From positions 1 through 35,107 of the forward strand of contig JAQXFQ010000032.1 in assembly GCA_029005175.1 (NCBI GenBank): a stretch of 35,107 nt of DNA. Direction: 5' to 3'. A program made the position numbers and the translations under genes. Positions 33,150-35,107 of the stretch are shown here, in pieces. The notes beneath the pieces were generated by a model. That model did not search any database and was not told the origin of the DNA. It worked only from the letters and a program-made list of their open reading frames with translations. Source of the DNA: Bacillota bacterium. Its GTDB lineage: Bacteria > Bacillota > Clostridia > Oscillospirales > Acutalibacteraceae. Within the stretch, counting starts at the first letter, position 1; the number at the start of each line of letters is the position of its first letter.

Positions 33150-34172
33150 TTATAACTTTGTAAATTTATAAATCGTAGTGCTGCGGAAAATCTCATCAGG
33201 TCGAAGAACGGTATCAGGAAAATCAGGATGATTCGGACTGTCGGGAAAATGCTGTGTTTCCAGTGCAAATGCCGGTCCTGCTGTACCGAGCGAAAAAAAC
33301 TGCACACCCGGCTGATCGGTAAAGCACTCCATCATAAGTCCCGACTTGCGGCTGAAAGCCGATGCACAGGGATTGTCAAGCGTGGGATTGTTAAGTACAA
33401 AATTATGGTCGTATCCGTCACTGTCCTTTACTTTGGCAGCGTCATCGGAAATAATCTTAGGTGAACGGAAATCAAACGGTGTTCCGCTTACATCAATCAG
33501 TCTTCCTGTAGGAATAGCATCGTGCAATTCGGTGATACAGTCAGCGTCAAGCATAAATTCAATATCACCGTTATTTCCGTCAGAGTCAGGCATACCGGAT
33601 TTATTTACACTGAATCCGTTGAGGTTGAAATAGCTGTGATTTGTAAGATTAAGCACAGTCGGCGCGTCGGTACTAGCTGTATATGATATTTTCAGACAGT
33701 CATCCTTTGTAACAGAGAAGCGTACCGATACATTCATATTTCCCGGATACCCCTCTTCACCGTCAGGGGATATGCGGCTGAATTCCACACCCGCTTCACT
33801 TTCCGTTTCAAACGGTGTTCCGTCCCAAACTTTCGTATTAAATCCATTATTGCCGCCGTGCATGTGGTTTCCACGCTGATTGCACGGCAATTGGTATTTA
33901 ACGCCGTCAATCTCAAACTGTCCGCCGGCAATACGTCCTGCATACCGACCCACTGTGGCGCCGGTGCAGCCACCGCTGAATTTTGCGTACTTTTTCACAT
34001 CCGGCAGAGAAAATATAATGTCATTGCCGTCGTAAGTCATGCGCTGTATGGTTGCGCCGAAGCTTATAAACGAAGCGGCGAGCCTGCTGCCCGAAACATT
34101 ATATTTATAAACAATTTCTCCGCCCGGAGCCTTGCCCCACTCTTCAATAGTAATTTTTTTAAATTCATTCAT
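33150..34172 (-). CDS. galM: Aldose 1-epimerase (galactose mutarotase)
   Basis: GalM interconverts the alpha and beta anomers of aldoses and feeds the Leloir pathway. The 340-residue protein shows SFGATIQRM, GATVGRYAGRIAGGQFEIDG, NHMHGG (a catalytic-site His), NLTNHSYFNLNG (catalytic His region) and ALETQHFPDSPNHPDFP; the C-terminal Glu lies in ALETQ. The track start at 34214 lies upstream of the predicted transcript start (about 34199). The ATG at 34172, after GGGTGAT, is therefore chosen. No other galactose genes are adjacent, and it appears monocistronic. Confidence 0.94.
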   Translation of the reverse strand: MNEFKKITIEEWGKAPGGEIVYKYNVSGSRLAASFISFGATIQRMTYDGNDIIFSLPDVKKYAKFSGGCTGATVGRYAGRIAGGQFEIDGVKYQLPCNQRGNHMHGGNNGFNTKVWDGTPFETESEAGVEFSRISPDGEEGYPGNMNVSVRFSVTKDDCLKISYTASTDAPTVLNLTNHSYFNLNGFSVNKSGMPDSDGNNGDIEFMLDADCITELHDAIPTGRLIDVSGTPFDFRSPKIISDDAAKVKDSDGYDHNFVLNNPTLDNPCASAFSRKSGLMMECFTDQPGVQFFSLGTAGPAFALETQHFPDSPNHPDFPDTVLRPDEIFRSTTIYKFTKL

Positions 34173-34205
34173 CTGCATATCACCCATTTTGCTCATTTGT
34201 AATTT

Positions 34206-34234
34206 ATTATACAATGCAAGAGCCGCAAGGTCAA
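34206..34234 (-). promoter_or_regulatory. Promoter of galM
   Basis: -35 TTGACC (34229-34234), a 17-nt spacer and -10 TATAAT (34206-34211) on the minus strand. The start falls near 34199, about 27 nt before the galM ATG. Confidence 0.75.
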
Positions 34235-34400
34235 GGATTAAAAGGTATTGAGATATAAATTAATTTATTGACAAAATAATCATGACAATTTGTTTTATTA
34301 TCCCCCCTTAACACTGATCTTTTCTATTGCAAATACTCCATCGATGTTGTTCGTAATTTGTTCAGCCGTTCAAAAACCCTGTAAACGGAAAGCTTGGCTC

Positions 34401-34429
34401 TTGACAACAAATGAAGATTGTGGTAACAT
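34401..34429 (+). promoter_or_regulatory. Promoter of the metG T-box transcript
   Basis: Perfect TTGACA (34401-34406), a 17-nt spacer and TAACAT (34424-34429), placed just before T-box stem I. The 34235-34400 stretch between this and the galM promoter holds nothing else I can support. Confidence 0.6.
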
Positions 34430-34435
34430 TTATAA

Positions 34436-34740
34436 AAACAAAATATTATAACGGCTGTGAAAAGAAGAGTACACGCGAGATTACGTTTCAGAGAGCTTTG
34501 TTTGGTGAAAATAAGCACGGAAGGCGCGGCGGAAGATGATCTTGGAGCCTTGCACCGAATGAATCATTGATTCTGTAGGCTGCGGCGGGATACGCCCGTT
34601 AAAGCGTAAAAGTATCGCAAAAAACGGTACTTGCTAAGGCTGCGCATCGTGAGATGCCGGCAAATTAAGGTGGTAACACGAAGCATTTTTAAGCGTCCGC
34701 TCTCGTCCTTTGTTAATTTGGATCAGTCGGACGCTTTTTA
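34436..34740 (+). promoter_or_regulatory. T-box riboswitch, methionine specifier
   Basis: T-box landmarks appear in order: AGAGAGC (AG box, 34490-34496), GGTG (34504-34507), a specifier region GGAAGATGATC with ATG at 34536-34538, a GGAGC on the 3' side, a stem III (CGGCGGG/CCCG region near 34590), the T-box proper AAGGTGGTAACACG (34667-34680) and the terminator AAGCGTCCG/CGGACGCTT (34691-34699 with 34728-34736) followed by TTTATT. AATTAAGG can pair with CCTTTGTTAATT as antiterminator. Uncharged tRNA-Met would bind and allow metG transcription. The specifier is placed by eye. Confidence 0.9.
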
Positions 34741-34754
34741 TTATGTATTTTTGA

Positions 34755-35107
<353 letters not shown>

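Noticed and set aside
34268-34273. TTGACA upstream of the T-box region
   Set aside because: No good -10 at 16-18 nt; the TTGACA at 34401 fits the T-box start better.
34324-34518. 64-residue minus-strand ORF upstream of metG
   Set aside because: It overlaps the T-box and its promoter, and no ribosome site supports it.

Overview
The window looks like a chromosomal segment of a Clostridia bacterium, probably of the Oscillospiraceae/Ruminococcus kind. This placement is inferred from gene content and protein style, not from a marker gene: a Firmicutes nusA-infB operon with ylxR/ylxQ, RNase J, a SigH-like sigma factor, SAM-I and T-box leaders, strong AGGAGG sites, TTGACA/TATAAT promoters and frequent TTG/GTG starts. 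It is mostly core housekeeping DNA on the minus strand. I see no phage, insertion sequence, CRISPR array or rRNA.

Layout. 1-1.75 kb: 5' part of RNase J with a long structured leader, then an unknown membrane protein (both -). 1.9-4.5 kb (+): a C-GCAxxG-C-C protein, a membrane-anchored metallophosphoesterase and a PLP aminotransferase, closed by a strong two-way terminator. 4.6-9.3 kb (-): a GH13 amylase; an LD-carboxypeptidase overlapping a class-A-beta-lactamase-like protein that lacks its catalytic motifs; metK behind a SAM-I riboswitch. 9.4-11.0 kb (-): a two-gene SUF system (SufC plus one short SufB/D). 11.2-12.3 kb (-): a zinc-ribbon protein, a degenerate tRNA-like element and a SigH-like sigma factor. 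12.4-16.0 kb (-): an FHA-RodA/FtsW fusion and a short class B PBP. 16.1-26.1 kb (-): rimP-nusA-rnpM-ylxQ-infB-rbfA-nrnA-like-truB-ribF-thioesterase-HAD, behind a leader with an intrinsic terminator and a possible structural switch. 26.1-30.9 kb (-): a Gld-type ABC system (ATPase, permease, GldG-like, DUF4340). 31.0-34.2 kb (-): a PflX-like radical SAM protein, a DEDDh exonuclease with a zinc ribbon, and galM. 34.4 kb to end (+): a methionine T-box and the start of metG.

How the genes fit together. Much of the segment concerns RNA and translation: RNase J, NusA, IF-2, RimP, RbfA, TruB, RnpM, MetRS. Methionine supply is sensed twice, by SAM at metK and by uncharged tRNA-Met at metG. Cell-wall work is represented by RodA/PBP and the LD-carboxypeptidase. 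The least ordinary items are the structured rnj leader, the tRNA-like element upstream of the zinc-ribbon gene, the competing hairpins at the rimP ribosome site, and three enzyme-family proteins whose catalytic residues are replaced. No wholly new multi-gene system is evident.
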